From NCBI GenBank assembly GCA_965198755.1, contig OZ240673.1, positions 2,542,001 through 2,606,000 of the forward strand: a DNA stretch of 64,000 nucleotides, read 5' to 3'. The notes under the pieces are model-generated. The model ran no database searches and was not told where the DNA came from. It saw only the letters and a program-made list of their open reading frames with translations. Of the stretch, positions 14,694-23,313 are shown one piece after another. Both the position numbers and the translations under genes were made by a program. Origin of the DNA: BOG-908 sp963692875 (GTDB lineage Bacteria; Pseudomonadota; Alphaproteobacteria; Acetobacterales; Acetobacteraceae). Every line of letters begins with the position of its first letter. Position 1 is the first letter of the stretch.

Positions 14694-15782
14694 GTGCAGC
14701 CGGAGGCGGCGCTGCGTGCAACTGCGCGCGCGGACCCGGGGGCCGCCGCCGCCCGCATCCGCGACCACGCCCTGGGCCTTGGCTTCGACGCCGTCGGGTT
14801 CGCCCCCGCCCACCTCTCGGCCGAGGCGCGCGACCGGCTCTCCGCGTTCCTCGCCGCCGGCCGGCACGGCGACATGGGCTGGCTGACAGAGCGTGCCGAG
14901 CAGCGCAGCCACCCGCAGGCGCTGTGGCCGCAAGCGTGCAGCGTGGTCGCCCTCGGCCTGTGCTACGCGCCGGAGGGCGACGCGCTGGAGACGCTGGGCC
15001 GGCCGGACCGCGGCAACATCAGCGTCTACGCCCGCCACCGCGACTACCACGACGTGATCCGCGGCAAGCTGAAGCACCTGGCACAGTTCATCGTCAGCCG
15101 CTTCGGTGGGGACGCGAAAGTGTTTGTCGACACCGCGCCGGTGATGGAAAAACCGCTGGCCGCAGAAGCGGGTTTGGGCTGGCAGGGCAAGCACACCAAC
15201 CTGGTCTCCCGCGCGCACGGGTCCTGGCTGTTCCTCGGCGAGGTATTCACCACGCTGATGCTGCCACGTTCGGAAAACCCAGGCGGCGCCTGCGGGACTT
15301 GCGAGCGGTGCCTCAAGGTATGTCCTACCGACGCGTTCCCCGCAGCCTACCAGCTCGACGCGACGCGCTGTATCTCCTACCTCACCATCGAGCACGCCGG
15401 CCCCATTCCGCACGCGCTGCGGCCGCTGATGGGCAACCGCATCTACGGTTGCGACGACTGCCTTGCGGTATGCCCGTGGAACCGCTTCGCGCGTCCCGGG
15501 CACGACGAAAAGCTGCTGGCGCGCGCGGATTTGCAGGCGCCGCGTCTGGCGGAGTTGGCGGCGCTGGACGATGCGGGGTTCCGCGCGATGTTCGCCGGCT
15601 CGCCGGTCAAGCGCAGCGGGCGCAATCGGTTCGTGCGCAACGTACTCAATGCTATCGGCAATTCGGGTGACGGGAGCTTGATGGTTTCGGCGCAGGCGTT
15701 GCTGGGGGATGCGGATCCGGTGGTGGCGGAGGCGGCTTCCTGGGCTGTTGCTAAGTTAAGCAAGCAAGCAGTTCTTTTTTGA
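14694..15782 (+). CDS. queG: Epoxyqueuosine reductase
   Basis: A cobalamin-dependent iron-sulfur enzyme of about 362 residues that reduces epoxyqueuosine to queuosine in tRNA. Two [4Fe-4S] motifs are seen: CGTCERCLKVCP and, after a Cys at the start of a strand (RCISYLTIEH), CDDCLAVCPWNRF. A HEAT-like C-terminal region (PVKRSGRNRFVRNVLNAIGN...) follows. The start is uncertain: GTG at 14694 fits the family length, but the frame is open further upstream into queF. The last residues (SKQAVLF) and the TGA come from a hairpin repeat. Confidence 0.9.
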   Translation: MQPEAALRATARADPGAAAARIRDHALGLGFDAVGFAPAHLSAEARDRLSAFLAAGRHGDMGWLTERAEQRSHPQALWPQACSVVALGLCYAPEGDALETLGRPDRGNISVYARHRDYHDVIRGKLKHLAQFIVSRFGGDAKVFVDTAPVMEKPLAAEAGLGWQGKHTNLVSRAHGSWLFLGEVFTTLMLPRSENPGGACGTCERCLKVCPTDAFPAAYQLDATRCISYLTIEHAGPIPHALRPLMGNRIYGCDDCLAVCPWNRFARPGHDEKLLARADLQAPRLAELAALDDAGFRAMFAGSPVKRSGRNRFVRNVLNAIGNSGDGSLMVSAQALLGDADPVVAEAASWAVAKLSKQAVLF

Positions 15783-15897
15783 AAAAAAGAACCAAAAAAC
15801 TTTTGGTCCCTGAGGTACACATTGGCGGAGAGGTCCGCGACAGCGCGGATAAAAGTTTTTTTGCTTCTTTTTTTTCAAAAAAAGAAGCGCTTGCTTG
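15759..15897. repeat. Bipartite hairpin repeat; ends queG and starts the next gene
   Basis: Left arm AGCAAGCAAGCAGTTC supplies the queG stop (TGA); core TCCGCGACAGC; right arm ends GCGCTTGCTTG, whose TTG at 15895 is the only start available for the ribbon-helix-helix gene. Confidence 0.88.
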
Positions 15898-16116
15898 AGT
15901 CTCATAAAACGCAGCTTCGCGCTGGCCGGCCACCGCACCAGCATAGCGCTTGAGCCCGAGTTCTGGGCTGCCCTGGAGCATGCCGCCACTGCCGACAACA
16001 CCACCCTGCTCGCCGCCATCGCCGCGGTGGACGCCGCGCGCGCACCGCCGCAGTCGCTGGCGTCCGCCCTGCGGCTGCACGCGTTGGCGCGGGCGACAAA
16101 CCTGCGCCAGCATTAA
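15895..16116 (+). CDS. Ribbon-helix-helix domain protein
   Basis: A 73-residue protein. SLIKRSFALAGHRTSIALEPEFWAAL matches the ribbon-helix-helix_4 family, common in alphaproteobacteria: one beta strand, a conserved GHRTS(I/V) turn and a helix beginning LEPEFW. Probably a small DNA-binding protein; targets unknown. The start is a TTG within the edge of a hairpin repeat and no other start precedes the conserved part. Confidence 0.75.
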   Translation: MSLIKRSFALAGHRTSIALEPEFWAALEHAATADNTTLLAAIAAVDAARAPPQSLASALRLHALARATNLRQH

Positions 16117-16184
16117 CCGTTCAGAAAGGCACCGGCGTGCAAAATCCGCTCACCCGAAAACGGGTGCAACAAGTGGAGAAAAAC

Positions 16185-16370
16185 ATGGCCATGCTCTCGA
16201 CCCCGACCCACGCCGACGCCGCTATCGCCGAGGTGGTGAGCCCGCTGATGCTGGCCGACCGCCTGCTGAGCCTGGCCGCCGAGGCGGACCGGTCCGGCCT
16301 GCGCCGCCCCGCAGCGCGCCTGCTGCGCCTGGCCTACGCCGTCTATGACGAGAAGCCCGGCCACGCCTGA
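16185..16370 (+). CDS. Small hypothetical protein
   Basis: A 61-residue protein, mostly helical and Ala/Leu-rich (SPLMLADRLLSLAAEADRSGL, RRPAARLLRLAYAVYDE). ATG at 16185 with a GTGGAG site 6 bases upstream; an earlier in-frame start is less likely. It overlaps the next gene by 26 bases. No family recognised; it may be coexpressed with the ribbon-helix-helix protein and the transglycosylase. Confidence 0.6.
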   Translation: MAMLSTPTHADAAIAEVVSPLMLADRLLSLAAEADRSGLRRPAARLLRLAYAVYDEKPGHA

Positions 16371-17040
16371 GCCGCTCCCCACGCCCCGCAGCTCATGGCC
16401 GCGTCGCCTCGCGGCCTGCGCCTGTGCAGCGCTCGCGCTTGCCGCTTGTGGCGCGGAGGCGGCACCTCCGCCGCCTGGCCACGCGACCTTGGGCGACAGC
16501 GTGTTGCCGCCGCACGTGCCGCCCGCCGCCCGCCGCGCCTGGATGGCGCGGCAGTCCAGCCTTTGCCTGGGCGCCATCGCCGAGGCCGGGGCGCGCCACG
16601 GCCTGCCGCCTGGCCTGCTGGGTGCGGTGTCCCGCGTGGAGACCGGGCGCGCGCTACCGGTGACCGGCGACCGTCAGCCCTGGCCCTGGACGGTGAACGC
16701 GGACGGCGAATCGCTGTTTTTCGACACGCGCGCCGAGGCTGTGGCCAACACGGCGAAGCGCCTGGCAGGCGGCGCCAGGTTCGTGGACATCGGTTGCATG
16801 CAAGTGGACCTGCGCGAGCACGCCGACGCGTTCGCCAGCCTGGCGGAGGCGTTCAACCCGGCGGAGAACGCCGACTACGCGGCACGGCTGCTGGTCTCCT
16901 TGCGCACCGGGCGGCACGGGCCGGACCGCGGCTGGGCTCTGGCATCCGGCCTTTATCATTCGGGGACACCAGGACTGACGGAGCCTTACGAGGCGCAGGT
17001 AGCGCGGATGCGGGCACAGAAGACCACGCTGGGTTACTGA
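16345..17040 (+). CDS. Lytic transglycosylase-like lipoprotein
   Basis: A 231-residue protein with a signal sequence and lipobox (LALAAC, near residue 35), then a soluble-lytic-transglycosylase-type domain: AIAEAGARHGLPPGLLGAVSRVETGR, in which the Glu of VETGR is the expected catalytic acid, followed by PWPWTVNADGESLFF and IGCMQVDLREHADAF and a final GLYHSGTPGLTEPYEAQV. It should cleave peptidoglycan glycan strands in the periplasm. This variant, with a short fold and PWPWT(V/I)N, is the type used in secretion or local wall opening; which process is unknown. The ATG overlaps the preceding gene. Confidence 0.8.
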   Translation: MTRSPATPEPLPTPRSSWPRRLAACACAALALAACGAEAAPPPPGHATLGDSVLPPHVPPAARRAWMARQSSLCLGAIAEAGARHGLPPGLLGAVSRVETGRALPVTGDRQPWPWTVNADGESLFFDTRAEAVANTAKRLAGGARFVDIGCMQVDLREHADAFASLAEAFNPAENADYAARLLVSLRTGRHGPDRGWALASGLYHSGTPGLTEPYEAQVARMRAQKTTLGY

Positions 17041-17240
17041 CAAAGTGGTTTGTCGACGCGTGGTCCGAAGGAGCTGACAGGCGGAACCCGCCGGGCATGT
17101 TCACAACTCTGTGAGTAACGTGGATAACCTTGTGGTGGATTAACGTTTGGGCTTGGAAATGAGGCGCGCTGGCCGGATGAGCGGGCGGCTTTTTCGAGAA
17201 TGGGGCACGTTACCCGGCCGGCCGAAGCCATAAGCGACGA

Positions 17241-17379
17241 CAAGCAAGGCAAGCAGTTCTTTTTTGAAAAAAAGAACCAAAAAACTTTTGGGTCCTTGGC
17301 ACTCGACTGTGGAAAGGTCCGCGACAGCGCTGACAAAAGTTTTTTGCTTCTTTTTTTCAAAAAAGAAGGTCTTGCTTTC
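17241..17379. repeat. Bipartite hairpin repeat, complete
   Basis: Left GGTTC/GAACC arm, TCCGCGACAGC core, right CTTC/GAAG arm. It lies between the convergent transglycosylase and AsmA genes. Confidence 0.88.
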
Positions 17380-17435
17380 TACCCTGATCGTTGGCGATGC
17401 GACGAGTTCCGCGCCGCCGAGAGCTGCCCCGCGCC

Positions 17436-20400
17436 TCAGCGCTTCTGCCGCTTCTTGTCGGCGACGGCGTCTCGCTTCCGCGTCACCGCACCGGCGCGCC
17501 AATCCCCGTCCAGCTCCAGCACGGCCGCCGCAGCCCCGCTTGCGCCTGCATCAAGGCCCAGCACGAGCGCCACCGCTCCGTCGGCAGCGCCGATCGTGCC
17601 GGAGAGGCTGACCGTGCCGTCGGCCGAGGTGAGCGTCGACGGCCCAACTGCCAGCCGGCCATGCGCGAGGCAGGCGTCCAGCGTGCCGGAGAGGCCGGGC
17701 GACTGGCCTTGCGACAGCGCCGCGTCCGCAGCCCCTCTGGCAAGCCGGGTGTGCAGGCCCGCCACCTGGCGGAAGCTGCCGAGGTTGAACCCGCTGAGTT
17801 GCGCGCCGTCCAACACGCCGTGAAGGCTGCCGGACACGCCGTCCCAGCCCGGCCCTGCGCTGTCCAGGGTGGCTTCCAGGGCGGCGCGGCCGGCGACGAG
17901 GTCGACCGGCCAGGCGGTCAGCGCCCCGCCCAGCGTGGCGCCGCGCACCTGCAGCCGGGCAGCGGCGGCGGGGCGGGTGAGGTCGGCGGCGAACTGGCCG
18001 TCGAGCCTGCCGCCCGCGACCTCGGCCGTGACGCCGTCGGCCAGCACCATGCCGGCGCCGAGGGCCAGGTCGGCGGACAGGCCGGTGGCAATCGGGCGCA
18101 GCCCGACCGTCACGCGGCGGGCGGAGAGGTGAAGCTGTGCCGCGCCGGCGGCGAGTGCGGCGAGCCTGCCCGCGTCCGGCAAACTGTCCGGCAACGCCAG
18201 GGCGTCCGCGTCCACATGTCCGCTGAGAAGCGGGGCGGCGCCGGACCAGTCCTCCTGAAGCTGGCCGGAGAGCCGCAGCGCCGCGGCGTCGAGCTCGAAA
18301 TCGTCCAGCCTCGCCTGCTGTCCCGAGGCGCGCAGGTGCGCCCGCAGGGTGAGCGCGCCGGTGTCGAGCCAGGAGGCTGCCGCGTCGGCCATTTCGGGCT
18401 CGCCCAGCGCTGCGAGTAGCCCGAGGTCGGCCAGCAGCCTGGGTGCGCCGGGATGGCGCACCGTCAGCGTGGCCTCCGACCTGTCGCTCCGGCGGTCCCA
18501 CAGCGCATCGGTTTCCAGCACCATGTCGTCGACGTCGGCGCGCAGCTGCAGGCCGAGCGCCTCGGCCGGGCCGTCCGCCGCGACCTGAACGCTGGCGGGG
18601 CCGCGCCACAGCCCGGGCGCCCAGCGCCACGCCGGGGGGAGTGCGGCGAGCAGCCTGGCAGCGTCGGCGGTGGTGGCGGCGGCGCGCGCGGAGACCCGCC
18701 CGTCGGCTGCCGCCGTGCCCGACAGGCTGAGCTGCGCGCCGGCGAGGCTGGCCTGCGCTTGGCCGATCCGCAGCGCGCCGGACTCGGTGGCGGCGTCCAA
18801 CGCCAGGTCGTCCAGGGTTGTGCCGCGCCAGGTCGCGTGGGCCGCCTTGACGTGGACGCGGCTGTCGAACGCCAGGTGCGTGGCGGCGCCGGCGGGACCC
18901 CAACCCTGCGCGACGGCGCCGGTCCAGAACGCCAGGCCAAGCCGGTCCAGGCTCAGCGCTGCGTCCACGCGCGGCCGCCTGCCGAGCAGCACGTGAGCGT
19001 CGCCGCTCAGCGCGGTGCCGTCCACCTGGCCGGACAGGCCGGCGGCCAAGGCGCCGGTGCCGGTCAGCGTCAGCATGCCGGCCAGCCTGGCAGCGTGCGG
19101 GCCGGCAGCCAGGGCGGCGTCGGCCAGAGACGGCGCGAGCGGCCGCAGCCAGGCCAGCGTGGCCGCCAGGTCCGGCGCGTCCAGCACCGTGTCGCCGGAC
19201 AGCGAGAGGCCGCCGCTCGCGGTGCCGGTGCCGCCGCTCGCCGTTCTGGTCACGCCGAAGCGTGCGCTACGCGTCCGCAGCGTGGCTGCACCGGGCAGGT
19301 CCACCGCTGCGTCGTCCAGCTCAACCTGGCCGTCTCGCGAGACCAGCGTCGCGTGCGGGTGGCCCAGCGTGCCGCCCAGCAGCCTGGCGGTGTCGGCGGA
19401 GAGCTGGACGCGAACCGGCAGCGCAGGGCCGCCGGCTCCGTAACCGTTGGTGTCGTGCCCGTTTGCGTTGTGCCCGCTGGTGTCGTGCCCGTTTGTGTCG
19501 CGCCCGTCTGCGTCGTCCTGGCCGGCACCGTGCCCGAAGCTGCGGCCCAGCAACCCCACCCATCCGTCCAGGTCCACCGACGCCGCGTGCAGCCGGCCCT
19601 GCAGCTGCGCCGGGGCGGCCAGGGTGAGCGACAGCATGCCGTCGGCCGGCGCGCCGCCCAGTGAGAGGCTGATGGCGCTGGCGTCCACCCGGTCGCCGCT
19701 GGCGACGAAGGGGGCGTCCACGGACCAGGGTGACGGTGAGGCCGGCATCAGCAGCGAAAGGTCGGGGCCCGACGCACGCAGGCGGCCCTGCACCAGCCCG
19801 TCAGTCAGCGTGCCCTGGATGATGCCGCCGGTGCTGCCTGCCGCGCCCTGGCCGTGCACGGCGAGGTCCACGGCGCTGACCCCGTCCGCGTCGGGCGCGC
19901 CGAGCGCACCGGTGAAGCGCCAGGTGCGCCCGCCGGCGGCGGCGAACCCTTCCGCGCCGAAGGCCGCGACCGGGGCCGCCTCCGGCGAGAGCACCTCGCG
20001 CAGCGTGCCCAGCGTCGGCCCGCCATGGATGGCCGCGCTGATGCCGGTGACCTCGATCTGGCCGATCCGCAGCGTGCCGTTCTCCACCTGGGCGGCAAAG
20101 GCTTGCGGCACGAGCGGCCTGGAGGGGTGGGCGAGCGCGTCCGGCAACCGCATCGGCAGGCGCAGCACCGGGGCGGAGAGCACCAGGTCGCGCAAAGCGA
20201 GCCGGCCGGTCAGCAGCGGCAGAATGGCCACCTGCAGGCGCAGGGCGGCGACCTGGCCGGAGATGCCGTCGCCCTGGTCGGCGAGCGTCACGTCGGACGC
20301 GGTCAGCACCGCTTCGGGCAGCAGGCGCAGGCGCACCTCGCCGCCGATCACCACCGGGCGGCCGAGGTTGCGCGCGGCGATGGCCGCGATGGCGGTGCGG

Positions 20401-20549
20401 AAGCGGCTCCAGTCCAGCAGCGGCGGCACGACCCAGGCCGCCAGCAGGAGGCCCGCCAAGATGGCCGCCAGGGGTGCCAGCAGGCGCCCCCGCCGTGCGG
20501 CAGGAGGCCAGACAGCCACGTAGCGCAGCGTTGGCGGGTCGGAGGCCAT
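17436..20549 (-). CDS. AsmA-family protein (TamB/AsmA-like lipid-transport bridge)
   Basis: A 1037-residue protein with one N-terminal transmembrane helix (about residues 22-45) followed by a long periplasmic region. The segment PPLLDWSRFRTAIAAIAARNLGRPVVIGGEVRLRLLPEAVLTASDV is the AsmA N-terminal signature; the repeated amphipathic strands and the C-terminal GVSGSLHGVLDGAQLSGFNLGSF and SADGTVSLSGTIG match the AsmA C-terminal region. Family members form hydrophobic grooves that move phospholipids to the outer membrane and affect outer-membrane protein assembly. A 5-residue repeat occupies about residues 345-371. Transcribed towards the transglycosylase gene with a bipartite repeat between them. 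Confidence 0.88.
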   Translation of the reverse strand: MASDPPTLRYVAVWPPAARRGRLLAPLAAILAGLLLAAWVVPPLLDWSRFRTAIAAIAARNLGRPVVIGGEVRLRLLPEAVLTASDVTLADQGDGISGQVAALRLQVAILPLLTGRLALRDLVLSAPVLRLPMRLPDALAHPSRPLVPQAFAAQVENGTLRIGQIEVTGISAAIHGGPTLGTLREVLSPEAAPVAAFGAEGFAAAGGRTWRFTGALGAPDADGVSAVDLAVHGQGAAGSTGGIIQGTLTDGLVQGRLRASGPDLSLLMPASPSPWSVDAPFVASGDRVDASAISLSLGGAPADGMLSLTLAAPAQLQGRLHAASVDLDGWVGLLGRSFGHGAGQDDADGRDTNGHDTSGHNANGHDTNGYGAGGPALPVRVQLSADTARLLGGTLGHPHATLVSRDGQVELDDAAVDLPGAATLRTRSARFGVTRTASGGTGTASGGLSLSGDTVLDAPDLAATLAWLRPLAPSLADAALAAGPHAARLAGMLTLTGTGALAAGLSGQVDGTALSGDAHVLLGRRPRVDAALSLDRLGLAFWTGAVAQGWGPAGAATHLAFDSRVHVKAAHATWRGTTLDDLALDAATESGALRIGQAQASLAGAQLSLSGTAAADGRVSARAAATTADAARLLAALPPAWRWAPGLWRGPASVQVAADGPAEALGLQLRADVDDMVLETDALWDRRSDRSEATLTVRHPGAPRLLADLGLLAALGEPEMADAAASWLDTGALTLRAHLRASGQQARLDDFELDAAALRLSGQLQEDWSGAAPLLSGHVDADALALPDSLPDAGRLAALAAGAAQLHLSARRVTVGLRPIATGLSADLALGAGMVLADGVTAEVAGGRLDGQFAADLTRPAAAARLQVRGATLGGALTAWPVDLVAGRAALEATLDSAGPGWDGVSGSLHGVLDGAQLSGFNLGSFRQVAGLHTRLARGAADAALSQGQSPGLSGTLDACLAHGRLAVGPSTLTSADGTVSLSGTIGAADGAVALVLGLDAGASGAAAAVLELDGDWRAGAVTRKRDAVADKKRQKR
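19441..19515 (-). repeat. 15-bp coding tandem repeat in the AsmA-family gene
   Basis: Five units encode (D/N/S)G(R/H/Y)(D/N)(T/A): DGRDT, NGHDT, SGHNA, NGHDT, NGYGA. In-frame and imperfect, in a predicted surface loop. Likely to vary in copy number. Confidence 0.75.
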
Positions 20550-20599
20550 TGAGAGCTTGTTTAACGGCGTGTTGGCAAAGCGGAAGCACAGCGAAGGAA

Positions 20600-20732
20600 G
20601 GCAAGCAGTTCTTTTTTGAAAAAAAGAACCAAAAAACTTTTGCTCCCTTGAGTATGCGCCGCCGGAAAGATCCGCGACAGCCGAGACAAAAGCTTTTTGC
20701 TTCTTTTTCTCGAAAAAGAAGGCCTTGCTTCC
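20600..20732. repeat. Bipartite hairpin repeat, complete
   Basis: Left GGTTC/GAACC arm, TCCGCGACAGC core, right CTTC/GAAG arm, between the divergent AsmA and TerB/DnaJ genes. It shows that the element is not confined to gene 3' ends. Confidence 0.88.
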
Positions 20733-20770
20733 TTCGTTCTCGCTTGGGGATTTCCTGCTATGTTCAACCC

Positions 20771-21553
20771 ATGAGCTACTGGGGCAAACTGCTGGGCGGC
20801 ATGGCCGGCTTCGCCGTCGGCGGCCCGCTCGGCGCCGTCACCGGCGCCGCCCTGGGCCACGCGGCAGACCGCAACGGCGCGCCCAACCGCCCGCTGCTCG
20901 GCCTGTTCACCGCGGACCGCTTCCACCCCGCGCGCATCGCCGCGATGTTCGCGCCGCGCGAACAGGTCTTCGCCATCGGCATCGTGGCGCTGTCGGCCAA
21001 GCTGGCCAAGTGCGACGGCCCGGTCAGCCGCGCGGAGATCGACGGCTTCAAGCGCCACTTCCGCATCCCGGCCGAAAGCGCGCGCGAAGTCGGCCGCCTG
21101 TTCGACCAGGCGCGCGACACGCCGGAGGGCTTCGAGCCCTACGCCAACCAACTTGGCGAAAGCTTCGCCGACAACCGCGGCGTGCTGGAGGACGTGCTGG
21201 CCGGGCTGTTCGGCATCGCGCGCGCGGACGGGCCGGTGAACGCCGCCGAGCTCGACTTCCTGGCCCGCTGCGCCCGCGGCTTCGGCCTGGACGGGGCGGC
21301 ATGGGAACGCGTCCGCGGCGGCACCGCACGCACCCAGGCGGGCAGCGAGCCGGACCCCTACGGTGTGCTGGGGATTGCGCGGTCAGCCACCGACGACGCG
21401 GTGCGGGCGGCGTGGAAGCAGCTGATGCGGGAGAACCACCCGGACGGGCTGGCATCGCGCGGGGTGCCGCCGGAGTTCGTGGCTCGGGCTACCGAGAAGG
21501 TGGCTAACATCAATGCGGCCTGGGATCGGGTTAAGCGGGAGCGGGGGTTGTAG
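20771..21553 (+). CDS. djlA: TerB and DnaJ-domain protein (DjlA-like co-chaperone)
   Basis: A 260-residue protein with three parts: a glycine-rich hydrophobic N-terminus (GGMAGFAVGGPLGAVTGAAL) that can insert in the membrane, a TerB-like helical domain (about 55-180, FAIGIVALSAKLAKCDGPVSRAEI and again GIARADGPVNAAELDFLARCA), and a C-terminal J domain with the HPD motif (RENHPDG). This is the DjlA architecture, a membrane-anchored DnaK partner. ATG at 20771; the open frame further upstream is repeat DNA. Confidence 0.88.
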   Translation: MSYWGKLLGGMAGFAVGGPLGAVTGAALGHAADRNGAPNRPLLGLFTADRFHPARIAAMFAPREQVFAIGIVALSAKLAKCDGPVSRAEIDGFKRHFRIPAESAREVGRLFDQARDTPEGFEPYANQLGESFADNRGVLEDVLAGLFGIARADGPVNAAELDFLARCARGFGLDGAAWERVRGGTARTQAGSEPDPYGVLGIARSATDDAVRAAWKQLMRENHPDGLASRGVPPEFVARATEKVANINAAWDRVKRERGL

Positions 21554-21610
21554 GAAGCAAGCAAGCAAGGCCTTCTTTTTTGAAAAAAAGAAGCAAAAAC
21601 TTTTGTTCCC
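21554..21610. repeat. Single hairpin-repeat arm after djlA
   Basis: Starts at the base after the djlA stop: GAAGCAAGCAAGCAAGGC, then CTTC/GAAG hairpin and AAAAACTTTTGTTCC. A TTG inside it opens a frame that runs into the amidase gene. Confidence 0.85.
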
Positions 21611-21636
21611 CACGATCCGGAACGGGAAAACTTGGC

Positions 21637-22299
21637 TTGATATCTACCGACATCTTCAGCCCGAATAGGGACGAGAGACCCTGTGCGGTCGACATGCTGG
21701 TGCTGCACTACACGGGCATGCAGTCGGCGCAGGAGGCCATCTTGCGGCTTTGCGATACGGTGGCACACGTCTCGTCGCACTACGTGGTGGACGAGGATGG
21801 CAGCATCGTCCGCATGGTGCCCGAAGAGCTTCGCGCCTTTCACGCGGGACTGTCGTATTGGCGTGGCCGGCGCGCGCTGAACGACCCCTCCATCGGCATC
21901 GAGATTGTCAACCCGGGCCACGAATGGGGCTACCGGCCCTTCCCGCCGGCGCAGATGGAAGCGGTGCGCGCGCTGTGCCTGGAAATCCTTTCCCGCCACG
22001 CCATCCCGGCCGCCAACGTCGTCGGACACAGCGACATCGCACCCACCCGCAAGCAGGACCCGGGCGAGCTGTTCGACTGGGCAGGCCTGGCGCGCGACGG
22101 CATCGGCATCTGGCCCGAGGCGGACGGCAACCCCACCCAGGACCCCGCCGGCACGCTGCAGGCGATTGGTTACGAGTTCGCCGACGAGGCCGACCTGCGC
22201 GCGTTCCAGCGCCACTGGCTGCCGCGCGCGATCAGCGGGCAGCCGGACCTGGCGACGCGGGTGCGGGCGCAAGCGGTGGCGAGTGCGATGGAGACGTAA
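21637..22299 (+). CDS. N-acetylmuramoyl-L-alanine amidase (AmiD-like)
   Basis: An amidase_2-domain enzyme of about 220 residues that cuts the amide bond between MurNAc and the stem peptide. Zinc ligands appear as the His of LVLHYTGM, the His of VVGHSDIAPTRKQDPGELFDW and the Asp in that same segment; SIGIEIVNPGHEWGYRPF is characteristic of the AmiD group. The C-terminal third looks like a small peptidoglycan-binding helix domain. The start is uncertain: TTG at 21637 is closest to the domain; an in-frame TTG at 21580 lies inside the preceding hairpin repeat. A repeat begins at the stop codon. Confidence 0.85.
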   Translation: MISTDIFSPNRDERPCAVDMLVLHYTGMQSAQEAILRLCDTVAHVSSHYVVDEDGSIVRMVPEELRAFHAGLSYWRGRRALNDPSIGIEIVNPGHEWGYRPFPPAQMEAVRALCLEILSRHAIPAANVVGHSDIAPTRKQDPGELFDWAGLARDGIGIWPEADGNPTQDPAGTLQAIGYEFADEADLRAFQRHWLPRAISGQPDLATRVRAQAVASAMET

Positions 22300-22432
22300 G
22301 GCAAGCGCTTCTTTTCGAGAAAAAGAAGCAAAAAGCTTTTGTCTCGGCTGTCGCGGACCTCTCCACACGGCGCGCCCGAGGGAACAAAAGTTTTTTGGTT
22401 CTTTTTTTCAAAAAAGAACTGCTTGCTTGCCT
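22300..22432. repeat. Bipartite hairpin repeat, inverted orientation
   Basis: CTTC/GAAG arm first, GGCTGTCGCGGA core next to it, then the GGTTC/GAAC arm. It begins at the base after the amidase TAA. Confidence 0.88.
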
Positions 22433-22488
22433 TGTCTTCCTGCGCCCGCAGTGGTCAGAGAACGCCAAACCAACCCGGACAACCTCTC

Positions 22489-22824
22489 ATGAGCGACTTA
22501 CCCCCGATCGGCCTCCCCGAAGCCGCACGCCGCCTCGGCGTTCCCCTGCGGGTGCTGCGCCGCGCCATCCGCAGCGGCAAGATCGCCGCGCCGTCGCATC
22601 TGACCGCGACGTCAAACCTGCCGGCCGACTGGCTGGAAGGCGCCATGGCGCAGGTCAAGGCACATCCGGGCACGCTCAAGCGTTCCTCGCGCCAGAAAGT
22701 CGCGCCGTTCGCCCGTTACGTGGGCACCTCGGCTTGGCGGAAATACGCCAACCGCGTGCGCGAGTACAACCATTTCCGCGCGGCGGATCGTCCCGCGCAT
22801 GCTGCGGACGTTGCGACGGCCTGA
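22489..22824 (+). CDS. Hypothetical protein with an HTH-like N-terminus
   Basis: A 111-residue basic protein. LPEAARRLGVPLRVLRRAIRSGKIAAP resembles the helix-turn-helix of excisionase/MerR-type DNA-binding proteins. The rest (SSRQKVAPFARYVGTSAWRKYANRVREYNHFR) is not recognised. ATG at 22489, chosen because the open frame upstream is repeat DNA. It stands alone between two bipartite repeats. Confidence 0.6.
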   Translation: MSDLPPIGLPEAARRLGVPLRVLRRAIRSGKIAAPSHLTATSNLPADWLEGAMAQVKAHPGTLKRSSRQKVAPFARYVGTSAWRKYANRVREYNHFRAADRPAHAADVATA

Positions 22825-22869
22825 GTGTGAGACGGACACGCCAATAAATCGATCCGACGCTGAATTTTC

Positions 22870-23023
22870 GGCAAGCAAGCAAGCGGTTCTTTTTTGAAAA
22901 AAAGAACCAAAAAACTTTTGTCTTTGTTGGGCGTGCGTCGCTGAAACGTGTCGTTCAGCTGTCCGCGACAGCCGAGACAAAAGCTTTTTGCTTCTTTTTC
23001 TCGAAAAAGAAGGGCTTTCTTTT
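22870..23023. repeat. Bipartite hairpin repeat, complete
   Basis: GCAAGCAAGCAAGCGGTTC left arm, TCCGCGACAGC core, right CTTC/GAAG arm. Spacer length and sequence are close to the copy at 12385-12537 (both have CAGCTGTCCGCGACAGCC). Confidence 0.88.
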
Positions 23024-23137
23024 TTATCTCGAAGTGCGGTTCGACACGCAGCAGGTTGGCGGCTGCCGCTATTCCGCCGTGGCGGCTTGGCCGGGGCTGT
23101 CGTGTTGACCAGCCAATCCCTGGATTGATCAACAGCA

Positions 23138-23265
23138 GGCAAGCGGTTCTCTGTAGAAGAAGGACCTCACCCTTCGCGCCCCTGCGCGCGCGTTGCAGGA
23201 AGCTCCGCGACAGCCGAAACAAAAGTTTTTTGGTTCATTTTTTCAAAAAAGAACCGCTTGCTTTC
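23138..23265. repeat. Bipartite hairpin repeat, left arm decayed
   Basis: Left arm reduced to GGCAAGCGGTTCTCTGTAG; TCCGCGACAGC core; right arm GGTTCATTTTTTCAAAAAAGAACC. It ends about 50 bases before RNase P RNA. Confidence 0.8.
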
Positions 23266-23313
23266 TGCCTCGTCCGCTTGCCCCCGTCGCGCGAAACCGC
23301 CAAACCACATTTG

